From: Chryseobacterium indicum
GTDB taxonomy: Bacteria; Bacteroidota; Bacteroidia; Flavobacteriales; Weeksellaceae
Reading direction: 5' to 3'
Length of the DNA: 64,000 nt
Assembly: GCF_021504595.1 (NCBI RefSeq)
Contig: NZ_JACSGT010000002.1
Location: 682,001-746,000, forward strand
Within the stretch, counting starts at the first letter, position 1, and each line of letters opens with the position of its first letter. This document shows, piece after piece, positions 44,110 to 52,311 of the stretch. Below the pieces are notes generated by a model. The model did not search any database. It saw nothing but the letters and a program-made list of their open reading frames with translations, and was not told the DNA's origin. Position numbers and translations under genes: made by a program.

Positions 44110-44748
44110 ATGAAGAATACTGGTCTTGTTTTTATGCTACTATTTCCGTTTTATTGTTTTTCTCAATTTACAATTCCCAAAGGATTTTCAGAATTTACAG
44201 AAAGTACTGCCAATGGGAAAGAAATGAAAAGGATTGTTGCGGATTTTGATAAGGATAAGAAAGATGATGTAATGACGGTAATTTATCAATCAAAATATAA
44301 AGAAGATTCTGCGACAAAAAAATATTTAATCATTTATCTTTCTTCAAAAAAGAAAACGTTTTTTATTGATTTTGATTTATTTAATGGAGTCTATGTTATT
44401 CCGTTAAATTACAAAAATGATGTACTGGATTTTCTGGTATATCAGGAAGGTACTGGCGTTTTTGGTCATGGTTTAAAATTGAGGTTTAACCAAAAAGTAA
44501 AAGAAATACAGCTTATTGGCTATGATTACAGTTACAGAACCACAACCGGACATTGCAACAAAACCTATAACTTATTAACGGGAGATTATATTGTAACGAA
44601 TGATTATTATAACTGGGAAAAAGACAAAACAGAATTTGAAAATTTCAAAGGAAATAAGAAGCAGTCTAAAAGTATTTTTATTAAAGATTTTACTTTTAAG
44701 TTATTTGAAAAATTAAGTCTGATAGGAAAAGAATATGAAAGAGAATAA
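44110..44748 (+). CDS. Secreted protein of unknown function with an FG-GAP-like start
   Basis: A 212-residue protein with a signal peptide (about 1-19, ending CFSQ). The segment IVADFDKDKKDDVMTVIY looks like a Ca-binding FG-GAP-type loop (DxDxDxxxD). The rest is beta-rich and unassigned. It follows the DinB-like gene by 14 bp and is probably cotranscribed. Terminator at 44791-44825. Confidence 0.7.
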   Translation: MKNTGLVFMLLFPFYCFSQFTIPKGFSEFTESTANGKEMKRIVADFDKDKKDDVMTVIYQSKYKEDSATKKYLIIYLSSKKKTFFIDFDLFNGVYVIPLNYKNDVLDFLVYQEGTGVFGHGLKLRFNQKVKEIQLIGYDYSYRTTTGHCNKTYNLLTGDYIVTNDYYNWEKDKTEFENFKGNKKQSKSIFIKDFTFKLFEKLSLIGKEYERE

Positions 44749-44790
44749 AATTTTTAACAATCTCTGTAAAAATTTATCCAATTCAATAGG

Positions 44791-44825
44791 AGTCTCAAAA
44801 TATCACATATTTGAGGCTTTTATTT
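44791..44825 (+). terminator. Terminator after the FG-GAP-like gene
   Basis: GTCTCAAAATAT and ATATTTGAGGC pair with a 3-nt loop and one bulge, followed by a T-rich run. Confidence 0.65.
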
Positions 44826-44859
44826 TAAATACTTATCTTTAGAAAAAATAAAATTTTAA

Positions 44860-46701
44860 ATGAAAAAATCGGTTGCAATCCTGTTTGCATTTATCATTTC
44901 ACAGTTTCATGCTCAGCAGGGAGCTTATTATCAGCAGAGTGCGAAGTATAAGATGGATATTGATGTGAATGCTGAAAAGTTTACCTACGAAGGAAAACAA
45001 ACTTTAGATTACAAAAATAACTCTCCGGACGAATTGAATGTTGTCTATTTCCATTTGTACTGGAATGCTTTTAAGCCCAATTCGATGATGGATCAGAGAG
45101 TTGCAGGACAAGGAAAAAACGGAGATTCCAGACTTCAGAAAGACGGTGTTTCAAGATTGGCTTCGATCCCGAAAGATCAGGAAGGAGCGCAAAATATCCA
45201 TTGGATCAAACAGAACGGGAAAACACTTAAGTTTGAAGTTCAGGAAACGGTAATGAAAGTTTATCTTGCGGAACCGATTAAGCCTAATTCATCCACTACG
45301 TTTACATTAGAATGGGACGCGGTAATTCCGCAGCAAATCAGAAGAAGCGGAAGAAATAACAGGGAAGGAGTGGACATGACGATGACGCAGTGGTATCCTA
45401 AAATTGCAGAATACGATTACGACGGTTGGGCGACATTTGATTATATCGGAAGAGAATTTCACGCGCCGTTCTCGGATTTTGATGTAACCATTAAAATTAA
45501 TAAAGAGTATGTCATCGGAGCAGGAGGAATTCTGGAAAATCCTTCTGAAGTAAAAGGGTATGATGCCAATGCTAAAATTAAAGCAGATAAAAATAAAGCA
45601 ACATGGAAATGGAGCGCTAAAAACATTCTTGATTTTGCGTGGGCTGCAGATAAAGACTATATCGTAAAAAGTTTTGACGTTCCGCAAGGTCCGAAAGTTT
45701 TCTTAGTATATCAGAATAACGATAAAACAAAAGTCTGGGAAGAAGCACAGCCTTACATCACGAAATATTATCAGTTGATGAATTCCCATTTCGGAAAATA
45801 TGTTTATCCGACATATTCTTTCATTCAGGGAGGAGACGGAGGTATGGAATACGGAATGTGTACCATGATTTTAGGTGAAGCAGATGATATTGAGGGACTA
45901 ATGGGATTAATGGCTCATGAAGGAGCTCATTCATGGTATCAACAAATGTTGGCTACCAACGAACCAATGCGTCCGTGGATGGATGAAGGATTTACAAGTT
46001 ATGCGGAAGGATATGTCATGAATCAGTTATTTCCTCCTGCAAAACAACTTCCGAATCCTTTTGCCAATTCTTTGAATGCTTACAGAAATTTCGTGAAAAA
46101 AGATATTGAAGAACCCGCAGTCTGGCTGGGAGATCATCACGATAACGGAACTTCCTATACATACGCTTCTTATGTAAAAGGAGAATTGTATCTGGTTGAA
46201 CTGGGCTATATTATGGGCGAACAGAATCTTGCAGAAACATTGAAGCAGTATTACGATCATTGGGCGCTGAAACATCCTTCAGACAGAGACTTTTTACACA
46301 TTGCCCAAAAGGTTTCGGGAATGGATCTGAAATGGTTTCAGAATTATTGGATCAACACCACAAAAACAATAGATTACGGAATCAAAGACGTAAAATATGA
46401 TGCAAAATCTACCACCATTACTTTGGTGAATAACGGACAGGTTCCAATGCCGATTGATTTCAGTTTGATAACGAGCGATAAGAAAATGGTTACTTACCAG
46501 ATTCCTATGAACATGACGCATACGTGGAAGGAAAAAGATGCTTACGGGGAATTTAAAACAATGCCATATTGGCCTTGGACTCAGAAAGAATATTCGATTA
46601 CTGTACCTTATACAAAATCACAATTGTCTGTTTTAGGAATAGATTTCAGTCAAAGACTTGCTGATGTAAATATGGCAGATAATTTCGTTGAAGTGAAATA
46701 A
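44860..46701 (+). CDS. M1-family metallopeptidase (secreted)
   Basis: A 613-residue gluzincin with a signal peptide (about 1-18, ending FHAQ). The zinc motif HEGAH is at H353-E354-H357, with the third ligand E376 in WMDEGFTSYAEGY, giving the correct HExxH-x18-E spacing. The GxMEN-like block is GGDGGMEYGM. An N-terminal beta-sandwich (about 25-230) precedes it. It likely trims peptides in the periplasm or outside the cell. Terminator at 46723-46755. Confidence 0.93.
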   Translation: MKKSVAILFAFIISQFHAQQGAYYQQSAKYKMDIDVNAEKFTYEGKQTLDYKNNSPDELNVVYFHLYWNAFKPNSMMDQRVAGQGKNGDSRLQKDGVSRLASIPKDQEGAQNIHWIKQNGKTLKFEVQETVMKVYLAEPIKPNSSTTFTLEWDAVIPQQIRRSGRNNREGVDMTMTQWYPKIAEYDYDGWATFDYIGREFHAPFSDFDVTIKINKEYVIGAGGILENPSEVKGYDANAKIKADKNKATWKWSAKNILDFAWAADKDYIVKSFDVPQGPKVFLVYQNNDKTKVWEEAQPYITKYYQLMNSHFGKYVYPTYSFIQGGDGGMEYGMCTMILGEADDIEGLMGLMAHEGAHSWYQQMLATNEPMRPWMDEGFTSYAEGYVMNQLFPPAKQLPNPFANSLNAYRNFVKKDIEEPAVWLGDHHDNGTSYTYASYVKGELYLVELGYIMGEQNLAETLKQYYDHWALKHPSDRDFLHIAQKVSGMDLKWFQNYWINTTKTIDYGIKDVKYDAKSTTITLVNNGQVPMPIDFSLITSDKKMVTYQIPMNMTHTWKEKDAYGEFKTMPYWPWTQKEYSITVPYTKSQLSVLGIDFSQRLADVNMADNFVEVK

Positions 46702-46722
46702 ATTTATTAGATAATAAAAAGC

Positions 46723-46755
46723 GAGGCTGTCCTTTTGAGACAGCCTCTTTTTTTT
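46723..46755. terminator. Terminator shared by the M1 peptidase and convergent peptide gene
   Basis: GAGGCTGTC (46723-46731) and GACAGCCTC (46739-46747) form a 9-bp stem with a 7-nt loop, followed by a run of eight Ts. An A run on the left side means it can also act on the minus strand. Confidence 0.85.
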
Positions 46756-46770
46756 ATTTAAATTAAAAAA

Positions 46771-46947
46771 TTATATAAGACAATATCTTTTTACGGAAGT
46801 TGGGCATCCCGGAATTGATGTATAAGTTAAATCTGGTCCTGGATTTAATTGGCATCCCATAGCATACATGTTATCAACACATTGCTGTGTATAGCCTCCT
46901 TTTACCGTTTTAAGACTCTCTCTTGAAAGCTTTTTTAAATTTTTCAT
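46771..46947 (-). CDS. Bacteriocin-like double-glycine-leader peptide, 58 aa
   Basis: A short gene that is easily missed. It encodes a leader MKNLKKLSRESLKTVKGG (1-18) ending in a double glycine, then a 40-residue core with four cysteines (23, 32, 48, 56), five prolines and several tyrosines. The KKLSRExLKxxxGG leader is the Bacteroidota class seen on many small secreted peptides, which are exported and trimmed by C39-peptidase ABC transporters. No such transporter or modifying enzyme is in this window. A related leader occurs at 48674-48856. Translation was done by hand from the minus strand. Confidence 0.85.
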   Translation of the reverse strand: MKNLKKLSRESLKTVKGGYTQQCVDNMYAMGCQLNPGPDLTYTSIPGCPTSVKRYCLI

Positions 46948-47121
46948 GATTATTTGATAATTTGTTTTAATTTCCTACTCTAATTAAGCTTTTCGGACTC
47001 CGCTTTAAATTTGTCCTAAATTAGTGAATTTTCTAAATAAAGCAAGAATTAATTTTCTTTCATGTAAATTTTTTAGAAAATGGACTTTGAACTATTAATA
47101 ATCGAGTGATAAAGAAGGGTA
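46948..47121. other. Upstream region of the 58-aa peptide gene
   Basis: This 174-bp AT-rich gap between the double-glycine peptide gene and the secreted-protein gene presumably holds the peptide's promoter. I saw no clear TAnnTTTG box on the minus strand at a fitting distance. Confidence 0.4.
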
Positions 47122-47724
47122 TTACTGAATCCCGAACTGCTTTACCATCCAATGATTGGAATGGTTCTTAATCAAATCGTTTTTTAGGGCTTCATCATTG
47201 GTATTGAGATAACTATAAACTTTTAAAGGAACAGAATCGGGATATTCTTTTAATCCCTGAATAATTGCAGCTTTGGCTTCCTGTTTTTTATCGCCGCTGT
47301 CGAATGATTCGTATTTGTAGATATAAATGATGGCAGGGATTTTTCCATAGATTTTTTTTGTTTCTTCTTCCAGCAAGCTCATCGTTTCGATCTGAAATTC
47401 AGGGTTTGATTTTTTCCCGACAGCAGCAGTCTGGCTAATGTGCTGCTGATACATCAAAAAAAGCAAAAGAATGTGGATGTTTTTAGTATCGGGATTAGAA
47501 ATCAGAGTCTGAATTTTTCCTATAGTTTCATCCGTCATTTCATCATTTTCCGCCTGCAAAGTTTTATTGTAAAACTCATCCAGAATATTATACACCGTTT
47601 TATCGGTCCCATCAGTTTTGGATTCTTTTTTAAGCTTTTCAAAGACTTCTTTTGCAGCAGCGGCAGTCTGAGAGAAGCTGTTTATTCCCCAAAGAAATAA
47701 AAATAGAAGGATCAGTTTTTTCAT
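47122..47724 (-). CDS. Secreted helical protein of unknown function
   Basis: A 200-residue protein whose preferred ATG at 47724 gives a signal peptide MKKLILLFLFLWGINSFSQ; the frame is open further back to 47919, but that would overlap the divergent coaX start. The mature part is helical and Lys/Glu-rich, with TPR-like spacing (TVYNILDEFYNKTL, IIQGLKEYPDSVPLKVYSYL). No family is recognised. It is divergent from coaX. Confidence 0.75.
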   Translation of the reverse strand: MKKLILLFLFLWGINSFSQTAAAAKEVFEKLKKESKTDGTDKTVYNILDEFYNKTLQAENDEMTDETIGKIQTLISNPDTKNIHILLLFLMYQQHISQTAAVGKKSNPEFQIETMSLLEEETKKIYGKIPAIIYIYKYESFDSGDKKQEAKAAIIQGLKEYPDSVPLKVYSYLNTNDEALKNDLIKNHSNHWMVKQFGIQ

Positions 47725-47881
47725 GAAAATTGAGTTGAAGTGATTTTTAGGTCTAAATATAAATAATTGTTTTTTAAGTATAACAAAACTTATCCCGAAG
47801 ATCGACTGTGTTTTTATTAAAATCATTAAATTTAGTGCCTTAAAATTAACCGGAGATTTCCATCTTTTTGAAAATAAATAC

Positions 47882-48640
47882 ATGAAGTCAATTGTAATAA
47901 ACATAGGAAACAGCAACATCAGATTCGGGCTTTTTAACGAAGATAACTGCGAGATTTCCTGGGTAATTAATACAAAGCCTTACCGAACGACAGATGAGCT
48001 GTATGCGCAAATGCTGATGCTGTATCAGACTTATAAAATTGAACCTGAAGAAATTGGTAAAGTCATTATCGGTTCTGTTGTACCTCAGCTTACAAAAGTG
48101 ATGAGTGCGGCGATAAAAAAAATTCATGATATTCATCCCGTAATTGTAGACAGAAATACGCATTCCGGAGTTCAGGCAAAATCTAAACAGATGGGAACGG
48201 ATATTTATGCAAACCTTGTCGCTGCTCATAATATGTATCCGCACAGAAAAAAAATTGTTTTGGATTTCGGAACGGCACTTACAGCAAGCTGTGTTGCAGA
48301 AAATGGGGAAACTTTAGGGGTAATTATTGCTCCGGGAATTGTTACCGCTCTTAATTCTCTGATCAGCCAGACAGCTCAGCTTCCTGAAATAGAGCTGGTA
48401 AAGCCAAAAACAGTTTTGGGCTTAGATACCGTAACCTGTATGCAGAGTGGAATGGTGTATGGATTTCTGGGAATGGTAGAAGGGTTTATCGACAGGATAA
48501 ACGATGAAGTGAATGATGATTGTTTTGTGGTAGCTACAGGTGGTGTTTCTCACGTTTACAAGCCTTTAACAGATAAAATTCACGTGATGGACAGATTGCA
48601 TACTTTGAAAGGGCTATACTTTTTGGGAAGAGACAAATAA
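47882..48640 (+). CDS. coaX: Type III pantothenate kinase
   Basis: A 252-residue ASKHA-fold kinase for the first step of CoA synthesis. Typical opening SIVINIGNSNIRFGLF, then VIIGSVVPQLT, MGTDIYANLVAAHN (Asp catalytic), LDFGTALTASCV, APGIVTALNSL and VATGGVSH. It complements coaBC at 17228. An 8-bp terminator hairpin follows. Confidence 0.96.
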   Translation: MKSIVINIGNSNIRFGLFNEDNCEISWVINTKPYRTTDELYAQMLMLYQTYKIEPEEIGKVIIGSVVPQLTKVMSAAIKKIHDIHPVIVDRNTHSGVQAKSKQMGTDIYANLVAAHNMYPHRKKIVLDFGTALTASCVAENGETLGVIIAPGIVTALNSLISQTAQLPEIELVKPKTVLGLDTVTCMQSGMVYGFLGMVEGFIDRINDEVNDDCFVVATGGVSHVYKPLTDKIHVMDRLHTLKGLYFLGRDK

Positions 48641-48643
48641 AAA

Positions 48644-48669
48644 AAGCCAGCCTACAGAGAAGCTGGTTT
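48644..48669. terminator. Convergent terminator between coaX and the 60-aa peptide gene
   Basis: AAGCCAGC (48644-48651) pairs with GCTGGTTT (48662-48669) with one G-U pair. The minus-strand side is followed by a long T run. It lies between two convergent genes. Confidence 0.75.
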
Positions 48670-48673
48670 AATT

Positions 48674-48856
48674 TTACAGAGTACAAGATACGCAATCTTG
48701 TCCAGGAATAGGATAGATCCAACCTCCACAACAATCAGGCACAGGCTGAAGTCTGCATCCTAGCTTCCTTACCCCGTTTTCATCGATATAAAAACATTGA
48801 CCTGGGGCTATCCCTCCGTTGATTTTTGCTGTCTCTTTTCTTGATAATTTTCTCAT
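48674..48856 (-). CDS. Bacteriocin-like double-glycine-leader peptide, 60 aa
   Basis: A 60-residue peptide with leader MRKLSRKETAKINGG (1-15) and a Gly-Gly cleavage site, then a 45-residue core with six cysteines (21, 34, 42, 43, 55, 58), many prolines and glycines. The leader is of the same class as in the 58-residue peptide 1.7 kb away, but the cores are different, so this is a family with shared export rather than a recent duplicate. A -7 box TATATTTG is at 48893-48900 (minus), about 37 nt before the ATG. Confidence 0.85.
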   Translation of the reverse strand: MRKLSRKETAKINGGIAPGQCFYIDENGVRKLGCRLQPVPDCCGGWIYPIPGQDCVSCTL

Positions 48857-48892
48857 ATTGATTATTTAATTTTAGTTCGTGTCAAATATAAT

Positions 48893-48900
48893 TAATATTT
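48893..48900 (-). promoter_or_regulatory. -7 box (TATATTTG) of the 60-aa peptide gene
   Basis: TATATTTG on the minus strand matches the consensus and lies 36 nt before the start codon of the peptide gene. Confidence 0.55.
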
Positions 48901-48956
48901 CAATATAAAGTGATTTTAAAGAAAAATTATTTAAAGTTTATCAATTAATACTGATA

Positions 48957-49388
48957 TCATCTTTTAGATTTAAAGAATTCTTTCACAATTAAAGAACAGT
49001 CATGTTCTAAAACACCTGTGATGATTTCTGTTTTTGGATGAAGTGAAAGATGTTTGTTGATGAATCCTCGATGCTCGTCTCGCGCTCCGATCACCACTTT
49101 TGAAATTTGTGACCAAGACAATGCCCCTGAACACATTACGCAAGGTTCCATTGTAACATACATCGTGCAGTCTTTTAAGTATTTTCCGCCCAGAAAATTG
49201 GCTGCAGAAGTTATGGCCTGCATCTCTGCGTGAGCCGTTACATCATTTAATGTTTCGGTAAGGTTATGGGCTCTTGCAATTACCCGATTGTTTGAAACGA
49301 TAATGCATCCGATGGGGACTTCATCTTTTTCCAGTGCAATTTCGGCTTCATGAAGAGCCATTTTCATGAAATATTCGTCGGTAAACAT
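48957..49388 (-). CDS. tadA: tRNA-specific adenosine deaminase / nucleoside deaminase
   Basis: A 143-residue cytidine-deaminase-fold enzyme. Zinc motifs HAEMQAI (His and catalytic Glu) and MEPCVMCSGA (two Cys) are present. The C-terminal GFINKHLSLHPKTEIITGVLEHDC fits TadA, which makes inosine 34 in tRNA-Arg. Guanine deaminase of the same fold is the main alternative. The start codon follows the stop of the upstream TonB-C-like gene directly, with no gap. Confidence 0.9.
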   Translation of the reverse strand: MFTDEYFMKMALHEAEIALEKDEVPIGCIIVSNNRVIARAHNLTETLNDVTAHAEMQAITSAANFLGGKYLKDCTMYVTMEPCVMCSGALSWSQISKVVIGARDEHRGFINKHLSLHPKTEIITGVLEHDCSLIVKEFFKSKR

Positions 49389-50018
49389 TTATTGCTCAAT
49401 ATTCATGGTGAGTGGGAGCCGGAAACGGTATCTTACCGGATCGCCGTTAATGATAGCCGGAGAAAACTTCTGAGAAACAGAATACAGAGCAATTTCTGCC
49501 TGTCTGTTAAAGGTAAAATTATCTCCTTCTGCCTGAACATTACTTATACTTCCGTCTTTTTCTACGATAAATGCAACATTTGCCTTTACGGTTTTTACAT
49601 CAGAATATACACCCCCGAGATAAAAAAGGTTGGCAACTTCTTTCCGAAGTTCATTAATTCCTCCCGGATAATCTGCCATCTTATCGATAACAACAGAAGG
49701 AATAGCAGGAGTTTCAGCGGACGGAGTTTTTAATAATTTTAGTTTATTAAGATCTTCTAGATTTTTTGTCTTTAATAAAGCTCCTGTAAGCGCAACATTC
49801 TCTATGCTGTCCATTTTCTGCATAAAAAGCATATAGTCGACCTTTATGGAAGCCTTATGATAATTGTCTGTCTCGGCATCAAATTTTTTCTTAAACTCTT
49901 TGCCGAGCATGGAACGGTGCTGGTTGTAATAATTCTTAATAAGCTTAAACTCCTCAGTCTGTTGAGAAAAACAGAAAGAAAAACCGCAGCAAAAAAGAAA
50001 AACAAAAAAAGATTTCAC
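49389..50018 (-). CDS. Secreted TonB-C-domain-like protein, copy 4
   Basis: A 209-residue protein with a signal peptide (about 1-19, ending FSQ). The N-terminal half is helical and charged. The C-terminal half is the same TonB-C-like unit as in the genes at 2225-3883: YPGGINELRKEVANL, VKANVAFIVEKDGSISN, QKFSPAIINGDPV. The start appears to be GTG at 50018. It is directly upstream of tadA with no spacing. Confidence 0.78.
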   Translation of the reverse strand: MKSFFVFLFCCGFSFCFSQQTEEFKLIKNYYNQHRSMLGKEFKKKFDAETDNYHKASIKVDYMLFMQKMDSIENVALTGALLKTKNLEDLNKLKLLKTPSAETPAIPSVVIDKMADYPGGINELRKEVANLFYLGGVYSDVKTVKANVAFIVEKDGSISNVQAEGDNFTFNRQAEIALYSVSQKFSPAIINGDPVRYRFRLPLTMNIEQ

Positions 50019-50072
50019 TTTGATATATTTATGTAAATGTAATCAAAAAAATGGATCAATTTAATAAGTTTT

Positions 50073-50993
50073 TTAGCTTTCGAGATACCTGTTTAAGGAT
50101 TCCTGCAGATGTTTGCGGATGTCGTCAACTAAAACTTTAGGTTCCAGTACCTGAACTTCTTTTCCGAAGGAGAGGATTTCCTGCAAAAAATCGTAAGTAG
50201 GATGCAGGAAAAACTCAAAAAATATTTCTTCCGGTGTTTCTTTGGTTTCTTTCTGAGACTGATGAAGCGGAAAGCTTCTGATGTATTCTCCCTGATGTCT
50301 GCTGCATTTTAAGGCAATTTTCTGGGGATTCTGTTCTGTAAGATTCATCACTCCGAAAGCATTTTTAAAATGTTCTCTGAAATTGTATTTGTATTTCTCT
50401 CTGAAAGTATTTTTAGAAACATCCAGATAATTAATTCTGTCTAATCCGAAAGATTTCAGCATTTTATCTTTTGTATCGATAGCAATAAGATACCACCTTC
50501 CTTTGGATTCTTTTAAAGCCAGCGGATGGACTTTTCTTGAAGTCATCAGTTTATTTTTGTAGTTGTAATGCTCAAAAGAAACAATTCTTTTATTACGGAT
50601 GGCAAAGAAAAGGTCATAAAAATGCTCAACCCCAGTTGGTTTTCTGCTTTCAAAAAAGATAAGATTTGAAAAATCAGGATGAAGGTTTAGGGCGTTGCTT
50701 ACCTGAAAAGACTCCAGTAATTTTTGATTGTATTCATCCACTTCCATAATCGGGCGGCTCTCGATATAATACCGGTTATCGCCTTTCTTTTTGTTATGAA
50801 TAGAAAGATTGAAAAGATCTGAAATTTCCCGGATATCTCGTTGCAGTGTACGGATAGAGTAGCTTTTAATCCCCGCATCCTGAAATTCGAAGGAATTAAG
50901 AAGGTATTCTTCCAGTTGAGAATAAGTAGCCGGAGAACCTTCCAGTCTTTTAATAATTAAGGCGTACCTTGTGAGATAAAAATCTTTTTTCAT
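50073..50993 (-). CDS. WYL-domain transcriptional regulator
   Basis: A 306-residue regulator with an N-terminal winged-HTH (about 1-75, containing YSIRTLQRDIREISDLFNLSI), a WYL domain (about 130-205, with RWYLIAIDTKDKMLKSFGLDRINYLDV) and the C-terminal WCX extension. WYL proteins bind nucleic-acid or nucleotide ligands and control DNA-damage, competence and phage-defence genes. Its promoter carries the same operator as four other promoters in the block upstream, so it is likely autoregulated. The leader is only about 10 nt. Confidence 0.92.
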   Translation of the reverse strand: MKKDFYLTRYALIIKRLEGSPATYSQLEEYLLNSFEFQDAGIKSYSIRTLQRDIREISDLFNLSIHNKKKGDNRYYIESRPIMEVDEYNQKLLESFQVSNALNLHPDFSNLIFFESRKPTGVEHFYDLFFAIRNKRIVSFEHYNYKNKLMTSRKVHPLALKESKGRWYLIAIDTKDKMLKSFGLDRINYLDVSKNTFREKYKYNFREHFKNAFGVMNLTEQNPQKIALKCSRHQGEYIRSFPLHQSQKETKETPEEIFFEFFLHPTYDFLQEILSFGKEVQVLEPKVLVDDIRKHLQESLNRYLES

Positions 50994-51011
50994 TGTTAAA
51001 AGTTTCTACCA

Positions 51012-51045
51012 CAAATATATGAGGTTAAAGCGACAAAACTTGTCG
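51012..51045 (-). promoter_or_regulatory. Regulon operator/promoter A (WYL gene)
   Basis: Plus-strand CGACAA-AAC-TTGTCG (51031-51045) is a perfect inverted repeat. Exactly 14 nt separate its CAA (51034-51036) from the plus-strand CAAATATA (51012-51019), which is the minus-strand -7 box TATATTTG. Compared with the other sites, both half-sites have changed together (GAC/GTC), so symmetry is kept. Confidence 0.85.
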
Positions 51046-51116
51046 TATTTTAATTTTTTTAAAGATTATTTTTTAGAATCGATATGAGTTTCATGATCTT
51101 TGTTCTAAGATGATTT

Positions 51117-51743
51117 TTATCTGTACGTAATAACTGCTGTTGCAGGAATTCCCGAAGCACTAAGATCTAACCCTGCAGGAGCAGACACCGTTTGTAATGA
51201 AGGAATTAAAAAAGCATTTTTTCCTACAAATTGTACTGTGTTGGGAATATACAGATCATTAACTGCCGCTTTATAATTCAAGAAGGTAGAATCTTCAATC
51301 CTTATAAGACCTTCATTGAGTATGATTTTTTCTAAAACACCTGTTCCTCTTGTATTGGATTGACTATCAAAAGCATTAGATCCAATGAGTTTTAATGTAG
51401 AGGGAGTTTTAATAACTTTTATGTTCTGATTGCTAAATGCATATTGCCCGATTTCTTCTAAACCTTCATTTAAAATGACCTCTCTTATTTGATAGTTAAA
51501 TCCTTCATACGAGTATGCAGCCGCAAAAATCTTCTTTGTATTGGATGGTATTATCAGTTTAATCCCGGATCCTATTAAATTATCTCCGTCAAAAAGCGGA
51601 ATTACTTTTTCAAATGCTTCAACAGAATCCTGTGGTATTTTTTCTTCCTTATGCCAATATGAATCCATCCATTCCCAGAATTGATTTTGTGTAGGGTAAT
51701 CTCCCTTTTCAAAGTAGAGTTTTAGTGCTTCTTTTGTTATCAT
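51117..51743 (-). CDS. BspA-like leucine-rich-repeat protein with tail-fibre-like N-terminus
   Basis: A 208-residue protein without a signal peptide. Residues 1-40 (KLYFEKGDYPTQNQFWEW followed by MDSYWHKEEKIPQDS) match a start module that I recall from tail-fibre-type and tail-associated proteins of Bacteroidota phages. From about residue 60 there are BspA/LRR_5-type units: IREVILNEGLEEIGQYAFSN, IKVIKTPSTLKLIGSNAFDS, LEKIILNEGLIRIEDSTF, DLYIPNTVQFVGKNAF. It may bind a surface ligand. It lies at the downstream end of the WYL-controlled block; no operator was seen directly before it. Confidence 0.75.
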   Translation of the reverse strand: MITKEALKLYFEKGDYPTQNQFWEWMDSYWHKEEKIPQDSVEAFEKVIPLFDGDNLIGSGIKLIIPSNTKKIFAAAYSYEGFNYQIREVILNEGLEEIGQYAFSNQNIKVIKTPSTLKLIGSNAFDSQSNTRGTGVLEKIILNEGLIRIEDSTFLNYKAAVNDLYIPNTVQFVGKNAFLIPSLQTVSAPAGLDLSASGIPATAVITYR

Positions 51744-51789
51744 AATATATGTAATTTTTGCGTATTAATTTGATGGTATTTTTTAAACA

Positions 51790-51882
51790 AAGTTCCGGCT
51801 GTTCAGCATTTTAAGAATATTGAATTTAGAAAAACGAAACAGAAATGGTGGTATAAGAGACTGCTGAACAGCAGCAGAACTT
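51790..51882. repeat. Imperfect inverted repeat before the LRR gene
   Basis: AAGTTCCGGCTGTTCAG (51790-51806) is the imperfect complement of CTGAACAGCAGCAGAACTT (51864-51882), around a 57-bp centre. Within it, GCTGTTCAGCAT (51798-51809) recurs at 52113-52124, where it is the start of the small acidic protein gene. This may be a small mobile or structured leader element. Confidence 0.5.
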
Positions 51883-51896
51883 GATATGTTTAAAAT

Positions 51897-52124
51897 TTAA
51901 TTGATATATATATATTTGAATGTCATCATTTTTAAAACTCCGTCGGAAGACGTTTCAATGTCATTAAGATAATTGTCGTAATCTGTTTCTGCATTTTCAA
52001 TATCGCTCCATTCAATAGTGTAGCGGTTTCTGTCGAAAATAATGTCTGAGTAATGATGTTGTGTTTTCATTTTGTTTTGGTGTTTGGCATTAAAAAATTG
52101 AATACATTTTGAGCTGTTCAGCAT
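51897..52124 (-). CDS. Small acidic protein in the WYL-controlled block
   Basis: A 75-residue protein of unknown family, with an acidic centre (IEWSDIENAETDYDNYLNDIETSSDG) and a hydrophobic C-terminus. An internal ATG at 52070 (MKTQHHYSDI) would give 57 residues; I keep ATG 52124 because its opening MLNS is echoed at 51798-51809, but the shorter form is equally possible. Operator B lies about 60-95 nt upstream. Confidence 0.55.
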   Translation of the reverse strand: MLNSSKCIQFFNAKHQNKMKTQHHYSDIIFDRNRYTIEWSDIENAETDYDNYLNDIETSSDGVLKMMTFKYIYIN

Positions 52125-52183
52125 AGATACGTTGAGTGAGAATTTATTTTTTTAAATGATACTTTGTGTTTTGTTTTATACTT

Positions 52184-52218
52184 CAAATGTAGACATGGTG
52201 AACGTCAAAACTTGACGT
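52184..52218 (-). promoter_or_regulatory. Regulon operator/promoter B (small acidic protein gene)
   Basis: Plus-strand ACGTCAA-AAC-TTGACGT (52202-52218) is a perfect 7-bp inverted repeat with a 3-nt spacer. CAA (52206-52208) is 14 nt from CAAATGTA (52184-52191), the minus-strand -7 box TACATTTG. Confidence 0.87.
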
Positions 52219-52252
52219 ATTTTTTTAATATTTAAAAATTTATTTCCTGATG

Positions 52253-52282
52253 AAAAAAAATAACCCAAATGTTGAGTTATTT
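52253..52282 (-). terminator. Terminator of the DUF2589 operon
   Basis: AAATAACCC (52258-52266) and GAGTTATTT (52274-52282) pair with one G-U, 7-nt loop; on the minus strand they are followed by a run of eight Ts. It lies about 30 bp after the stop of the 184-residue gene. Confidence 0.8.
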
Positions 52283-52311
52283 TCTACAATAGATAATGCG
52301 CAAAAATAGTG

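Noticed and set aside
47725..47919. N-terminal extension of the secreted protein ending at 47122
   Set aside because: It would overlap the coaX start and hide the evident signal peptide beginning at ATG 47724.
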